Assembly (NCBI RefSeq): GCF_003261585.1
Contig: NZ_POVU01000005.1
Span: 124,001 to 188,000, forward strand
Direction of reading: 5' to 3'
Origin: Acinetobacter sp. MB5
GTDB lineage: Bacteria; Pseudomonadota; Gammaproteobacteria; Pseudomonadales; Moraxellaceae
DNA length: 64,000 bases
Part shown: positions 9,441-18,154 of the stretch, piece after piece
Numbering within the stretch: the first letter of the stretch is position 1
Layout of the letters: every line of letters starts with the position of its first letter
Made by a program: the position numbers and the translations under genes
The notes under the pieces: model-generated
Databases searched by the model: none
Told to the model about the DNA's origin: nothing
Seen by the model: only the letters and a program-made list of their open reading frames with translations

Positions 9441-10076
9441 ATGAAACTTTATATTTACGAACACTGCCCATTTTGCTTGAGAACCCGCATGATTAGCGGT
9501 TTAAAGCAACTTGATATGCAGTATGAAGTGATTATGGAAGGGGATGCAGAAACGCCAACACGTTTGGTTGGCAAAAAAGTTGTTCCAATTTTACAAAAGC
9601 AAGATGGTACCCATATGACAGAAAGTCTGGATATCGTTCGGCACCTAGACCAATTGGCGGAGCCTTCTTATGTGCAGGAAGTAGATGCTCCTAAGCTTGA
9701 ACAATGGTGTAAAGACAGCGCTGATGCGATTTACAAATTGGCTGTACCGCGCTTCACCAAAGGACAGTTTAAAGAAGTTGAAACCGATAAAGCACGTGCT
9801 GCATTTGTAGCACGCGAAACCAAGGTTTTTGGTGATTTAGATAGCTTGATTGCTAATAGTGATGAATATGTCTCAAAGATTAATCAAAAACTTTTAGAGC
9901 TTGAAGACTTAGTGGATACACGTGAAGAAGTGTATTTAATCGACTTTAAACTTTTCCCATTGTTGCGTTCACTTTCTATTGTCAAAGGTTTGCAATTTGG
10001 CAATAAAGTAAATAACTATATGCAAGATTTGGCAGATAAAGCACAAGTTGACTTGCTTTTTGATCAAGCGATTTAA
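9441..10076 (+). CDS. grxB: Glutaredoxin 2
   Basis: Glutathione-dependent thiol-disulfide oxidoreductase with the GST-like two-domain fold of E. coli Grx2. The start at 9441 is chosen over an in-frame ATG at 9426 because GAGAGGG (9428-9434) then sits at ideal spacing and the protein begins MKLYIYEHCPFC as in relatives. The active-site pair is C9-P-F-C12. The thioredoxin fold covers about residues 1-75 and an all-helical domain runs to residue 211. It is a stand-alone gene in the cytoplasmic redox system. Confidence 0.93.
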   Translation: MKLYIYEHCPFCLRTRMISGLKQLDMQYEVIMEGDAETPTRLVGKKVVPILQKQDGTHMTESLDIVRHLDQLAEPSYVQEVDAPKLEQWCKDSADAIYKLAVPRFTKGQFKEVETDKARAAFVARETKVFGDLDSLIANSDEYVSKINQKLLELEDLVDTREEVYLIDFKLFPLLRSLSIVKGLQFGNKVNNYMQDLADKAQVDLLFDQAI

Positions 10077-10146
10077 AAAGTACGGTGAAAGCCTGTTTGA
10101 GTTTGGAAAACTTGCATCGTTTTAGTCTTTCAGAATGAGAGATCGA

Positions 10147-10866
10147 TTAAAAAGTATAATGTTTAAATTGTTGCTGGCCTTGAGCATCAATCTCTAAAAT
10201 CATGGCTTCACCCGTTTTTTCACGCCAGTCACCGAGCACAATACGTTGTTTATCATTGATTTCGTGATGAATCATCGGGCGGTGGGTGTGTCCATGAATG
10301 AGAACATCAACATCTTTGAGCGCAGCATCAACGGCTTGTTGATTGACATCCATAATTTCGTAATGCTTTTCTTGTTTGGATTCATGACTTTTTTGTCGAA
10401 AGCCCTCAGCCAGTTTTTTACGGAAACTGAGTGGTGTTCGTCGCAAAATAAACACAAGTACAGGATTACGAATAATCTTTTTAAAGCGTTGATAGGCGAC
10501 ATCATCGGTACATAGCGCATCGCCATGTTCAAGGCGGTAAGTACGACCATGAATGTTCAATGTCGTTATATCAGGCAAGAGTCGACCTGAAAATAGATTG
10601 AGAAACTTTTGGCTTAACGCAAAATCACGATTTCCAACTTGGAAATAAACCTGATTGCCTTGTGAAGTAAATTTCTGAAGCGCTGCTATGATTTCATCGA
10701 GCCATGCAGATCGGTTGTCATCCCCAATCCATGCATTGAACCAGTCACCCAGAATATAAAGTTGGGTCTGTTTTTGTTGATAGTCGTGTAATAAAGCTAA
10801 AAACCCCCGAACGAGTCGAGGGTGATTAGGTGACAAATGTAAATCAGAGATAAACAGGTAGGTCAC
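10147..10866 (-). CDS. lpxH: UDP-2,3-diacylglucosamine diphosphatase
   Basis: Peripheral membrane metallophosphoesterase that cleaves UDP-2,3-diacylglucosamine to lipid X in lipid A synthesis. The 239-residue protein carries the expected metal motifs: D8 and H10 (ISDLHLS), D41 (GDWFNAWIGDD), N79 (GNRD) and a late HGHTHRP. Translation begins at GTG: AAGGA lies six bases upstream and no nearby in-frame ATG exists. It lies downstream of ppiB in the same direction, separated by a double-hairpin repeat, so it may be partly cotranscribed. Confidence 0.94.
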   Translation of the reverse strand: MTYLFISDLHLSPNHPRLVRGFLALLHDYQQKQTQLYILGDWFNAWIGDDNRSAWLDEIIAALQKFTSQGNQVYFQVGNRDFALSQKFLNLFSGRLLPDITTLNIHGRTYRLEHGDALCTDDVAYQRFKKIIRNPVLVFILRRTPLSFRKKLAEGFRQKSHESKQEKHYEIMDVNQQAVDAALKDVDVLIHGHTHRPMIHHEINDKQRIVLGDWREKTGEAMILEIDAQGQQQFKHYTF

Positions 10867-10883
10867 AAGGTATCCTTTTTTAA

Positions 10884-10952
10884 TAATCCCTCCTAGCCTC
10901 CCTTTGAAAAGGGAGGAAGTCCCTCTTTCGTAAAGAGGGATTTAGGGAGATT
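10884..10952. repeat. Double-hairpin intergenic repeat between ppiB and lpxH (copy 2)
   Basis: Two adjacent hairpins, CCTCCCTTTGAAAAGGGAGG (10897-10916) and TCCCTCTTTCGTAAAGAGGGA (10920-10940, outer bases paired), lie inside outer arms AATCCCTCCTA and TTTAGGGAGATT. It has the same design as the copy at 5963-6058. It begins about 18 bases before the lpxH GTG and ends at the ppiB stop, so it separates two genes transcribed leftward. Confidence 0.75.
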
Positions 10953-10954
10953 GA

Positions 10955-11464
10955 TTATTCAGCGATAATTTTCGCAGTTTCGATCACAACATTTTCAAGA
11001 GGAACGTCAGCATGGTAACCACGGTTGCCTGTACGAACACCTTTGATTTGTTCAACAACGTCCATACCTTCAACCACTTTACCAAACACGGCATAACCCC
11101 AACCTTGAGTTGTTTTGCCAGAGTGGTTCAAGAAAGAGTTGCTTTTTACGTTGATGAAGAACTGTGCAGAAGCAGAGTGAGGTGCTTGAGTACGTGCCAT
11201 TGCGATAGTACCAGCATCGTTGCTTAAACCGTTGTCAGCTTCGTTTTCAATTGAATCACGAGTTGATTTTTCTTTGAAGTTTTCGTCGAAACCGCCACCT
11301 TGGATCATGAAACCATCGATTACACGGTGGAAAATTACACCATCATAGAAACCATCACGCACATATTCTAAAAAGTTTGCCACTGTTTTAGGCGCTTTTT
11401 CGCTGTTAAGCTCAAGAACAATACGACCTTTATTGGTGTTTAATTCGACTTGAGGAAAACTCAT
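10955..11464 (-). CDS. ppiB: Peptidyl-prolyl cis-trans isomerase, cyclophilin type
   Basis: Cyclophilin that catalyses proline isomerisation during protein folding. The start at 11464 is chosen over an upstream in-frame ATG at 11488 because CAGGAG lies eight bases before it and the protein then begins [13 protein letters not shown], a typical cytoplasmic cyclophilin N-terminus without signal peptide. Core motifs are [34 protein letters not shown] and [14 protein letters not shown]. At 169 residues it matches PpiB. It lies divergent from glnS and upstream of lpxH. Confidence 0.92.
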   Translation of the reverse strand: MSFPQVELNTNKGRIVLELNSEKAPKTVANFLEYVRDGFYDGVIFHRVIDGFMIQGGGFDENFKEKSTRDSIENEADNGLSNDAGTIAMARTQAPHSASAQFFINVKSNSFLNHSGKTTQGWGYAVFGKVVEGMDVVEQIKGVRTGNRGYHADVPLENVVIETAKIIAE

Positions 11465-11631
11465 TACATAATCTCCTGAGCATGGCACAAAAAGCCATGG
11501 GTTTTTTTGTTGAGAGAAGCATAAGCAAACTGTAAACTAGTTAGCAAGTATAAACGTTATTTTGTTTGAGAAAAGAGCCTGATAGCGTTTAAATTATCCT
11601 AATTTTTTAACCAAGAAGTGATTTACCCATT

Positions 11632-13359
11632 ATGAAGCCGAATGATGCTGTTTCAAATCTGCCAAATATACCGACACCGAATACCCAAGCCACTGTCGAT
11701 GCTGCGCAGCAAGAACAACAGCCCGGCTTAGACTTTATCCGTCAAGTCATTACAGAAGATGTTGCAGCAGGACGCACTCAAACTGTTGTCACTCGTTTCC
11801 CACCAGAACCAAATGGTTATTTGCATATTGGTCACGTGAAAGCCATTTGCTTAAACTTTGGTGTTGCTGAAGAATTTGGTGGTTACTGCAACTTGCGTTT
11901 CGATGATACGAATCCAGATGCAGAAGAACAAGAATATGTTGATGGTATTGCCAATGATGTGAAATGGCTCGGATTTAACTGGAAAGGCGAGCCATGCTAT
12001 GCATCAAGTTATTTTGATCAGTTATATGCATGGGCTGTTCAACTGATTGAACAAGGCGATGCTTATGTTGATTTGCAAAGCCCTGAAGAAATTAAACTGA
12101 ATCGTGGTAACTTTGTTGAACTTGGTAAAAATTCACCTTACCGTGATGCAACTGTACAAGAAAATCTTGAACGCTTTGAAAAAATGAAAGATGGTACTTT
12201 TGCCGAAGGTCAGGCGGTATTACGTGCTAAAATTGATATGGCAAGCCCAAATGTTCACATGCGTGATCCGATTTTGTACCGCATTTTACATTCTGAGCAT
12301 CACCAAACGGGCGATACTTGGAAAATCTATCCAATGTATGACTATGCACATCCATTGTCAGATGCCATTGAAGCCGTTACGCATTCACTCTGTACTTTAG
12401 AATTCCAAGACCACCGTGCATTCTATGACTGGGTCATTGAGAAAGTTCACTCAGTCGCTGTACCACGTCAGTATGAATCTTCTCGTTTAAACATTGATTA
12501 CACCATTACTTCTAAACGTAAACTACGCCGTTTAGTAGAAGGTAACTTTGTTAATGGTTGGGACGATCCACGTATGCCAACCGTTGTCGGTATGCGCCGC
12601 CGTGGTTTTACGGCTGAGGGCTTACGTGATTTCTGTAAACGCGTTGGTGTATCAAAAACTGATGGTATCGTTGATGTAGCGATGCTGGAATTCTGTATCC
12701 GTCAGTCGCTTGAAAATAGCGCAGCGCGTGGTATGGCGGTATTGAACCCTCTTAAAGTAACTTTAACCAACTTGCCTGAAGATTTGGATTTAACGCATGC
12801 ACGTCATCCAAACGTCGATATGGGTGAGCGTATCATTCCACTGAGCAAAGAAATTTACATTGATCGTAAAGACTTTGAAGAAATGCCACCAAAAGGCTTT
12901 AAACGTTTAGTGCCTGAAGGTGAAGTGCGTTTACGTCATGCTTACGTAATCAAGTGTGATGAAGTGATTAAAGATGAAAATGGTGAAGTGATTGAGCTGA
13001 AGTGTTCGATTGACCCTGAAACTTTAGGTAAAAACCCTGAAGGTCGTAAAGTAAAAGGCGTGATTCACTGGGTATCTGCAACTCAAGGTATTCCTGCTGA
13101 AGTACGTATCTATGACCGTTTATTCAGTGTGGCTGATCCTGAACAAGGTGAAGACTTTTTGGATAACTTAAATCCAAATTCATTGACGGTCGTTCAAGCG
13201 GTGATTGAACCTGCTTTGGCACAAGCAAACCCAGAAGATCGCTTCCAGTTCGAACGTGAAGGTTATTTTGTGGCGGATCGTTATGATCATCATGCTGAAA
13301 AACCAGTGTTTAACCGTATTTTGGACTTAAAAGACAGCTTTAAGCCTGAAAAGAAATAA
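11632..13359 (+). CDS. glnS: Glutaminyl-tRNA synthetase
   Basis: Class I aminoacyl-tRNA synthetase that charges tRNA-Gln with glutamine in the cytoplasm. The HIGH motif is at 65-68 (GYLHIGH), and the KMSKS equivalent reads SKRK at 294-297. The anticodon-binding beta barrels fill the C-terminal 230 residues. At 575 residues it is about 20 longer than the E. coli enzyme, because of a polar N-terminal extension rich in Asn, Pro, Thr and Gln. It is monocistronic with a clear terminator at 13411-13434. Confidence 0.97.
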   Translation: MKPNDAVSNLPNIPTPNTQATVDAAQQEQQPGLDFIRQVITEDVAAGRTQTVVTRFPPEPNGYLHIGHVKAICLNFGVAEEFGGYCNLRFDDTNPDAEEQEYVDGIANDVKWLGFNWKGEPCYASSYFDQLYAWAVQLIEQGDAYVDLQSPEEIKLNRGNFVELGKNSPYRDATVQENLERFEKMKDGTFAEGQAVLRAKIDMASPNVHMRDPILYRILHSEHHQTGDTWKIYPMYDYAHPLSDAIEAVTHSLCTLEFQDHRAFYDWVIEKVHSVAVPRQYESSRLNIDYTITSKRKLRRLVEGNFVNGWDDPRMPTVVGMRRRGFTAEGLRDFCKRVGVSKTDGIVDVAMLEFCIRQSLENSAARGMAVLNPLKVTLTNLPEDLDLTHARHPNVDMGERIIPLSKEIYIDRKDFEEMPPKGFKRLVPEGEVRLRHAYVIKCDEVIKDENGEVIELKCSIDPETLGKNPEGRKVKGVIHWVSATQGIPAEVRIYDRLFSVADPEQGEDFLDNLNPNSLTVVQAVIEPALAQANPEDRFQFEREGYFVADRYDHHAEKPVFNRILDLKDSFKPEKK

Positions 13360-13914
13360 GATTTTGAGTCGATGATGCTTTGAAAGCATAAGTCCGATAT
13401 CAAAAGAAGACCTCAGCAATCGCTGAGGTTTTTTATTTCATCGAGTTTGAGTGAAGTACTATGGCTATATATGAAAGATAAAGGATGAAGTTTAGTTATA
13501 AAAAATTCTCTTAAATCTCATAAATAAGACAATAAAAATGGTTTAAAAAACACATGAAAGAAAAAAATTAGTTTCTATGGTGATAATGTGAAAAAAAATA
13601 CCAAAATGATGTTAAATTAACGTTATTCAGGAAAATAATTCGAAATGGCCGTTGCTATAGTATGAATCAGGGTGTGATGGGGATCGAGAAGATTGGTTAG
13701 TCAACATTGGGAGATAAGCGCTAACCTTGCTCAAAAAGTATCGACTCGGCTTTTAGACACAACAACCAAAAGTTGCTTGCAAGTGCTTAATGTTATCATC
13801 ATTAAGTTGTCAAAAGTAAACAGCAGTTTTCCCTTGACCCTTAAAAATTCTATTTCACTATACTAAAACCCCTTTCTTATTGTTTTTCCAAGTTTTAAAT
13901 ATGGGAAAAACACC
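13360..13914. other. Intergenic region between glnS and the Lrp-type gene
   Basis: About 550 bases. After the glnS terminator there is a very A+T-rich stretch, then a segment of more balanced composition (13660-13810). That segment contains a GGTTAG/CTAACC inverted pair (13695-13700 and 13721-13726) and a CTTAATG/CATTAAG inverted repeat with a seven-base spacer (13786-13806). The second could be an autoregulatory site for the Lrp-type protein that follows. No coding frame is convincing. A small RNA gene is possible but not shown. Confidence 0.4.
13411..13434 (+). terminator. Rho-independent terminator after glnS
   Basis: CCTCAGC and GCTGAGG form a seven-base stem with an AATC loop, followed directly by a T tract. 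It lies about 50 bases after the glnS stop codon. Confidence 0.85.
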
Positions 13915-14385
13915 ATGCAATTAGACCGTTACGACAAACAGATTTTAGAAATTTTGACGCATGAAGATTTAAACCTCAATGAGTTATCTGAGCGTATTAA
14001 TCTTTCTGTCAGTTCAGTACATCGCCGTATCAAGCACCTGATTGAATCTAATATCATGACCAATTTGAAGCGTGAAATTAATTACGCCAAATTGGGCTTT
14101 ACCTTGCATATTTTGCTGCAAGTGTCTTTAAACAAGCATGACCGTGCAACATTTGACAGCTTCCTTGAAAAAATTGAAGAAATTCCAGAAGTGATTAACG
14201 CTTATCTGGTGACAGGGCAAAGCGCTGATTTTATTGTGGAATTAGTCGCTAAAAATATGGAAGACTACAGTGAAATTTTGCTACGCCGTATTGCCAACAT
14301 TGAGAATGTGGTCGCGCTGCATTCGAGCTTTGTGATTAAAAAATATGATGTTTTTAATTGCTATAATATGTTGAGCCGTATTTGA
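13915..14385 (+). CDS. Lrp/AsnC-family transcriptional regulator
   Basis: DNA-binding protein with an N-terminal winged helix-turn-helix (about residues 5-55, LNELSERINLSVSSVHRRIK as the recognition part) and a C-terminal RAM/ACT-like ligand domain (about 65-150). The 156-residue length is standard. Members respond to amino acids and commonly regulate a neighbouring or divergent metabolic gene, but the only close neighbour here is the convergent ketopantoate reductase. The end of the gene forms a TTGAGCC/GGCTCAA hairpin across the stop codon. The effector is unknown. Confidence 0.88.
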   Translation: MQLDRYDKQILEILTHEDLNLNELSERINLSVSSVHRRIKHLIESNIMTNLKREINYAKLGFTLHILLQVSLNKHDRATFDSFLEKIEEIPEVINAYLVTGQSADFIVELVAKNMEDYSEILLRRIANIENVVALHSSFVIKKYDVFNCYNMLSRI

Positions 14386-14413
14386 GGCTCAACATTCGCT
14401 TGATGAATCTAAA

Positions 14414-15340
14414 TTAGAAACCTGCTTCAATCGCGTGAATCATATTGACTAAAACTTGATTCACAGGGGTTGCGACATGGTATTGCTTGCCAAGCTCAAT
14501 CACCGTTTCCCCAAAAATTGCCACTTCGGTTTTACGCTTGGCTAAAATATCCTGACACATTGAGGTGTAGGCTTGATCATTGAGTTGCAGCATGGGGCTA
14601 ATAATGCCTTGTAGATCTTGTTCAGTTAGGCCAATCTCTGCTGCTTCTGAAAGATTTAACACCTCACGCGCTGCTGAAAATAACAGGGCTTGAACATCAG
14701 GATTATGTTTCACTTCACCATACGGAATTTTTAAAATCGCGGTGACCTGATTGGCAGCGACATTTAGCATAAATTTCTTCCAAAGTGCAAGGCGCATATC
14801 AACAGGCGTTTGATAGGGAATCTGTGCCTGTTCAAACAACTGCTGTACCTGTATGACATCATCACTTAGTGTTGCGTTATTTTGTTCGCCAAAGACCAAA
14901 AAACCTGCTTTGCTGTAATTTACTTGAGTCCCTTGCCGAGTTGCATCCATCGCAACACCATAAGCGTAAAATGGGTGATATTCGCCAAGACGTTCAGCAA
15001 TTAAAGTTTCGCTACTAATACCATTGAGTAGTGAAATAATACGGGTTTGAGGTTGAAGAATAGTGCGAGACAATTCAATCGCTTCATGGAGTTGAGTTGC
15101 TTTAACTCCAATAATAATCAAGTCTGCTTTAGGTGCATCGCTGCATTGTTCTGGGGTTATGTAATTAAAGTCATACTTTTTATGATTCACCCAAAAACCA
15201 TCATGTTCATAACGTTGTTTACGCTGTTCATCCAAAATGATATGAATGCGTGAAGGGTCAAAGTCATAGAGTTTAGACGCATAAAGTGCGCCCATAGCGC
15301 CTAAGCCAATCACATAAATATGTTGAAGTTGATTTGGCAT
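14414..15340 (-). CDS. 2-dehydropantoate 2-reductase family protein
   Basis: NADPH-dependent oxidoreductase of the PanE/ApbA family, which makes pantoate from ketopantoate for coenzyme A. The Rossmann motif GLGAMGALYA is at 12-21, the catalytic lysine region is LWKKFMLNVAANQVTA, and the C-terminal helical domain ends with a conserved ATPVNQVLV segment. The length is 308 residues. Bacteria often carry several paralogues acting on other 2-keto acids, so panE is plausible but not certain. It is transcribed alone, convergent with the Lrp-type gene. Confidence 0.8.
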   Translation of the reverse strand: MPNQLQHIYVIGLGAMGALYASKLYDFDPSRIHIILDEQRKQRYEHDGFWVNHKKYDFNYITPEQCSDAPKADLIIIGVKATQLHEAIELSRTILQPQTRIISLLNGISSETLIAERLGEYHPFYAYGVAMDATRQGTQVNYSKAGFLVFGEQNNATLSDDVIQVQQLFEQAQIPYQTPVDMRLALWKKFMLNVAANQVTAILKIPYGEVKHNPDVQALLFSAAREVLNLSEAAEIGLTEQDLQGIISPMLQLNDQAYTSMCQDILAKRKTEVAIFGETVIELGKQYHVATPVNQVLVNMIHAIEAGF

Positions 15341-15446
15341 GAGAATTCCATTTTTTAGTTTCGATGTTTTATGGAATAGTCTATAAAAAAAGCCAAAGAA
15401 AAGCCTGTACTAAAATGTGTTTGAGAGAAATGTGCCGATTTAAAAT

Positions 15447-15480
15447 AAAAAAAAGGCCAATCACACTAAGGTGATTGACC
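15447..15480 (-). terminator. Rho-independent terminator after aspA
   Basis: Read leftward, GGTCAATCAC and GTGATTGGCC pair (nine of ten bases plus a mismatch or wobble) around a six-base loop, followed by a run of eight T. It lies about 20 bases after the aspA stop codon. Confidence 0.85.
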
Positions 15481-15498
15481 TGTAAAAGCGCGGGAGAG

Positions 15499-16914
15499 TT
15501 ACGCTGAAGCTTTAGGTTTAATCATGTTTTCAATTGCAAGGATTTCAGAAAGTTGTTCTTCAGATAACAAGTTTTCTGCGCGAATCAAATCCAAGACATT
15601 GCGGTTTTCAACGTTTGCAGTTTTTGCAATACGTGTTGTATTTTCATAACCTAAGTACGGGTTCAATGCAGTCACGATACCGATTGAATTTTCTACCAAG
15701 TTTTTGCAATGCTCAGGGTTTGCAGTCACTGTGTTGATACATTTATCAGTAAACATCAACATTGCTTTAGCAAGTAGATCGATTGATTCAAACAATTTGA
15801 ATGCAATTAATGGTTCCATTGCGTTAAGTTGAAGCTGACCCGCATCTGCCGCCAAAGTCACTGCCAAATCGTTTGCCATCACTTGGAAAGAAGCCAAGTT
15901 AACAGCTTCAGGAATTACTGGGTTCACTTTACCTGGCATGATTGAGCTGCCTGGTTGGCGTGGTTCAAGGTTGATTTCGCCTAAACCAGTACGTGGGCCA
16001 CTTGAAAGTAAACGTAAGTCATTTGAAATCTTTGACAATTTAGTCGCAGTACGTTTAAGCAAGCCAGAGAATAAAACGAAATCACCCATGTCTGAAGTTG
16101 CTTCAACAAAGTCAGGCGCAGCTTGGATATTTTCTTTGGTAATTTCAGCCAATGCAGAAATTGCATAAGGTGCATAAGCCGCTTCAGTGTTAATACCTGT
16201 ACCAATTGCTGTACCACCAAGGTTCACATAACCCAACATCTCTGGTGCAATTGCGTTGATTTTGTCGAGGTCTTTTTGCAAAGTTGTTGCAAATGCAGCA
16301 AACTCTTGACCCAAAGTCATTGGTACAGCATCTTGTAGCTGAGTACGACCCATTTTCAAGACATCTTTAAATTCAACAGCTTTGTTTGAAAATGCTTGAA
16401 TCAAAGTTGCAAATGCAGTTTGTAAGCCTTTCAAACTTAACAACAGACCAACACGAATCGCTGTTGGGTAAACGTCATTGGTTGATTGAGACATGTTGAC
16501 ATCGTTATTCGGGTGAAGATTTTTGTATTCACCTTTTGCAAAGCCCATGTGCTCTAACGCAACATTTGCAATCACTTCATTTGCGTTCATGTTGGTTGAA
16601 GTACCAGCACCGCCTTGAAGCATGTCGATTGGGAATTGGTCGTGGTATTGGCCGTTGATCAACTGTTTGCATGCAAACTCAATCGCTTGATATTTTTCTT
16701 CGCTGAGTTTGCCAAGTTTGTGGTTTGCTTCAGCACAAGCTTGTTTAACCATCGCAAGTGCGATGATGAAATTTGGATGATTACTAATTTTGCTATGAGT
16801 TAGGTTAAAGTTTTCAATAGCTCTAAGTGTCTGAACACCAAAGTAAAATTGATTAGGAATATCACGATAACCTAAAAGATCTTTTTCTGAGCGAACTGAA
16901 ACATTAGTATTCAT
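15499..16914 (-). CDS. aspA: Aspartate ammonia-lyase
   Basis: Cytoplasmic aspartase of the fumarase/aspartase superfamily, converting aspartate to fumarate and ammonia. The signature GSSIMPGKVNP (about 318-328) and the conserved blocks QGGAGTSTNMNANEV and KMGRTQLQDAVPMTLGQEF are present. I chose the ATG at 16914; an in-frame TTG four codons upstream is less likely, and neither has a good ribosome-binding site. It is divergent from a LysR gene with a 180-base control region, the normal arrangement for a regulator and its target. Confidence 0.93.
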   Translation of the reverse strand: MNTNVSVRSEKDLLGYRDIPNQFYFGVQTLRAIENFNLTHSKISNHPNFIIALAMVKQACAEANHKLGKLSEEKYQAIEFACKQLINGQYHDQFPIDMLQGGAGTSTNMNANEVIANVALEHMGFAKGEYKNLHPNNDVNMSQSTNDVYPTAIRVGLLLSLKGLQTAFATLIQAFSNKAVEFKDVLKMGRTQLQDAVPMTLGQEFAAFATTLQKDLDKINAIAPEMLGYVNLGGTAIGTGINTEAAYAPYAISALAEITKENIQAAPDFVEATSDMGDFVLFSGLLKRTATKLSKISNDLRLLSSGPRTGLGEINLEPRQPGSSIMPGKVNPVIPEAVNLASFQVMANDLAVTLAADAGQLQLNAMEPLIAFKLFESIDLLAKAMLMFTDKCINTVTANPEHCKNLVENSIGIVTALNPYLGYENTTRIAKTANVENRNVLDLIRAENLLSEEQLSEILAIENMIKPKASA

Positions 16915-16993
16915 ATTTGGTAACAATCAAGAGGAGATAACCAAATCATAAGAACAAAAAAGCCAAATTGATAATGCATAAAATTCTTGAGAT

Positions 16994-17008
16994 ATGCATT
17001 TTTTGCAT
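16994..17008. promoter_or_regulatory. Candidate LysR operator in the aspA-LysR divergent region
   Basis: ATGC and GCAT face each other across a T-rich centre (16994-16997 and 17005-17008), about 80 bases from the aspA start and 90 from the LysR start. LysR proteins usually bind such short interrupted dyads in the shared promoter. The match is short, so this is a suggestion only. Confidence 0.3.
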
Positions 17009-17054
17009 GTAAAAGATAGAAAAATGGATATGTATTTTCCTCATAAGGTATGCG

Positions 17055-17060
17055 TATAAT
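17055..17060 (+). promoter_or_regulatory. -10 box of the LysR gene beside aspA
   Basis: A perfect TATAAT lies 36 bases before the LysR start codon. No matching -35 hexamer is obvious at 16-18 bases, which would fit an activator-dependent or weak promoter. Confidence 0.45.
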
Positions 17061-17096
17061 TCAGCGCTTTAATCAAACCACCAATCAAAGTGATCT

Positions 17097-17990
17097 ATGA
17101 ATCTTGAAATTCGTTGGGCTCTTGATCTGATTACCCTCGATCAAGAACGTTCAATTTCAAAAGCTGCACAAAAAAGATATATTTCACAATCTGCGTTTAG
17201 TCGAAGGCTACAGCATCTCGAAGAAACAGTGGGTTTTTCGATTATTGATCGAAATAGCAAGGAAGTAAGCTTTACAGAATTAGGACAGGTTTTATTATCT
17301 ACGGCAAATACGCTACAAGCGCAATTAAATGAAAGTATGCAGCTCATTTATGAGATAAAAAACACCAAAGATAATACCTTAAGATTTGCAGTTGTTCATT
17401 CTCTCGTGAACAGTTTCTTTGCAGATTATTTAGGTTCTATTCCTGTAGATGACCAAGCCATTAAATTTGAAATTATGGCGATTAATACAGGCGAAGGATT
17501 AAAACTTTTAAAAGAAGGGAAAATCGACTTTTTAGTTTCTTATGCATCTAAGCATGAAATGAATCAGGGAAAAGCTGATAGTTTATCTTCAGTTCGTATT
17601 GGTGAAACAGAGATTATCCCTGTTTATGCACAAAATGCGGCTAAGAATAAAAAATATGATTTGAACCAACATTTTCCATTATTAACTTATAGTAAAAATG
17701 CCTATTTAAGAAACTTGGTTGATCAAGTGATTCAAACCAATAATTTAGATTGTCATATTTTGTATGAGACTGATAATGCAGAAAATTTAAAGCAATTGGT
17801 ATTGCAGGGTGTCGGGGTGGCTTGGTTACCTAGAATTACAATTATGGATGAGTTGGCACAAAATAAACTGGTTGAACTATCTGCCTCAAAATATGCAGTA
17901 AATCAAAGCATTTTTATTTATAAAAGTAAACTCAATAATAATCCATTAACCCAATTTGTTTTTGAACATTTTAAACATCTCAAGAAATAA
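17097..17990 (+). CDS. LysR-family regulator, probable regulator of aspA
   Basis: A 297-residue LysR protein with the N-terminal helix-turn-helix (about 20-60, SISKAAQKRYISQSAFSRRL) and a two-lobed effector domain (about 90-295). It lies head to head with aspA, so control of aspartase is the simplest hypothesis. The start begins MNLEIRWALDLITLDQE, a normal LysR N-terminus. It is followed by a copy of the dispersed repeat (18021-18103) and then a shared terminator. Confidence 0.85.
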   Translation: MNLEIRWALDLITLDQERSISKAAQKRYISQSAFSRRLQHLEETVGFSIIDRNSKEVSFTELGQVLLSTANTLQAQLNESMQLIYEIKNTKDNTLRFAVVHSLVNSFFADYLGSIPVDDQAIKFEIMAINTGEGLKLLKEGKIDFLVSYASKHEMNQGKADSLSSVRIGETEIIPVYAQNAAKNKKYDLNQHFPLLTYSKNAYLRNLVDQVIQTNNLDCHILYETDNAENLKQLVLQGVGVAWLPRITIMDELAQNKLVELSASKYAVNQSIFIYKSKLNNNPLTQFVFEHFKHLKK

Positions 17991-18020
17991 AATAGATTTC
18001 ATTCATAGATTAATTTCACT

Positions 18021-18103
18021 CGATTTATTTTCTCCTTGTGTAAAGTAAAAATATATACAAAGCGAAAGAAAATAAAAGGGAACTTATGAAAGAATTCTAA
18101 TAG
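18021..18103 (+). repeat. Dispersed structured element, copy C
   Basis: This segment shares the pattern TTTATTTTCTCC ... GAAAATAAAAGGGAACTTATG, then AAAG and a TCTAATA-like end, with the two elements flanking the RND operon at 51382-51490 and 57341-57447. The A+T-rich outer arms (TTTATTTTCT and AGAAAATAAA) can pair to form a long imperfect hairpin. Copy C is the most diverged and lies alone between the LysR stop and the dapC-side terminator. Confidence 0.6.
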
Positions 18104-18142
18104 AAAAGGTGCTGATAAATTCACAATCAGCACCTTTTTTTA
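18104..18142. terminator. Bidirectional terminator between the LysR gene and dapC
   Basis: AAAAGGTGCTGAT and ATCAGCACCTTTT form a perfect 13-base stem around a nine-base loop, with A and T tracts on the two sides. It can end both the rightward LysR transcript and the leftward dapC transcript. Confidence 0.9.
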
Positions 18143-18154
18143 ATGGTTTAAAGT

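Noticed and set aside
10246..10515. Plus-strand frame within lpxH
   Set aside because: lpxH shows all metal motifs on the other strand; this is a shadow.
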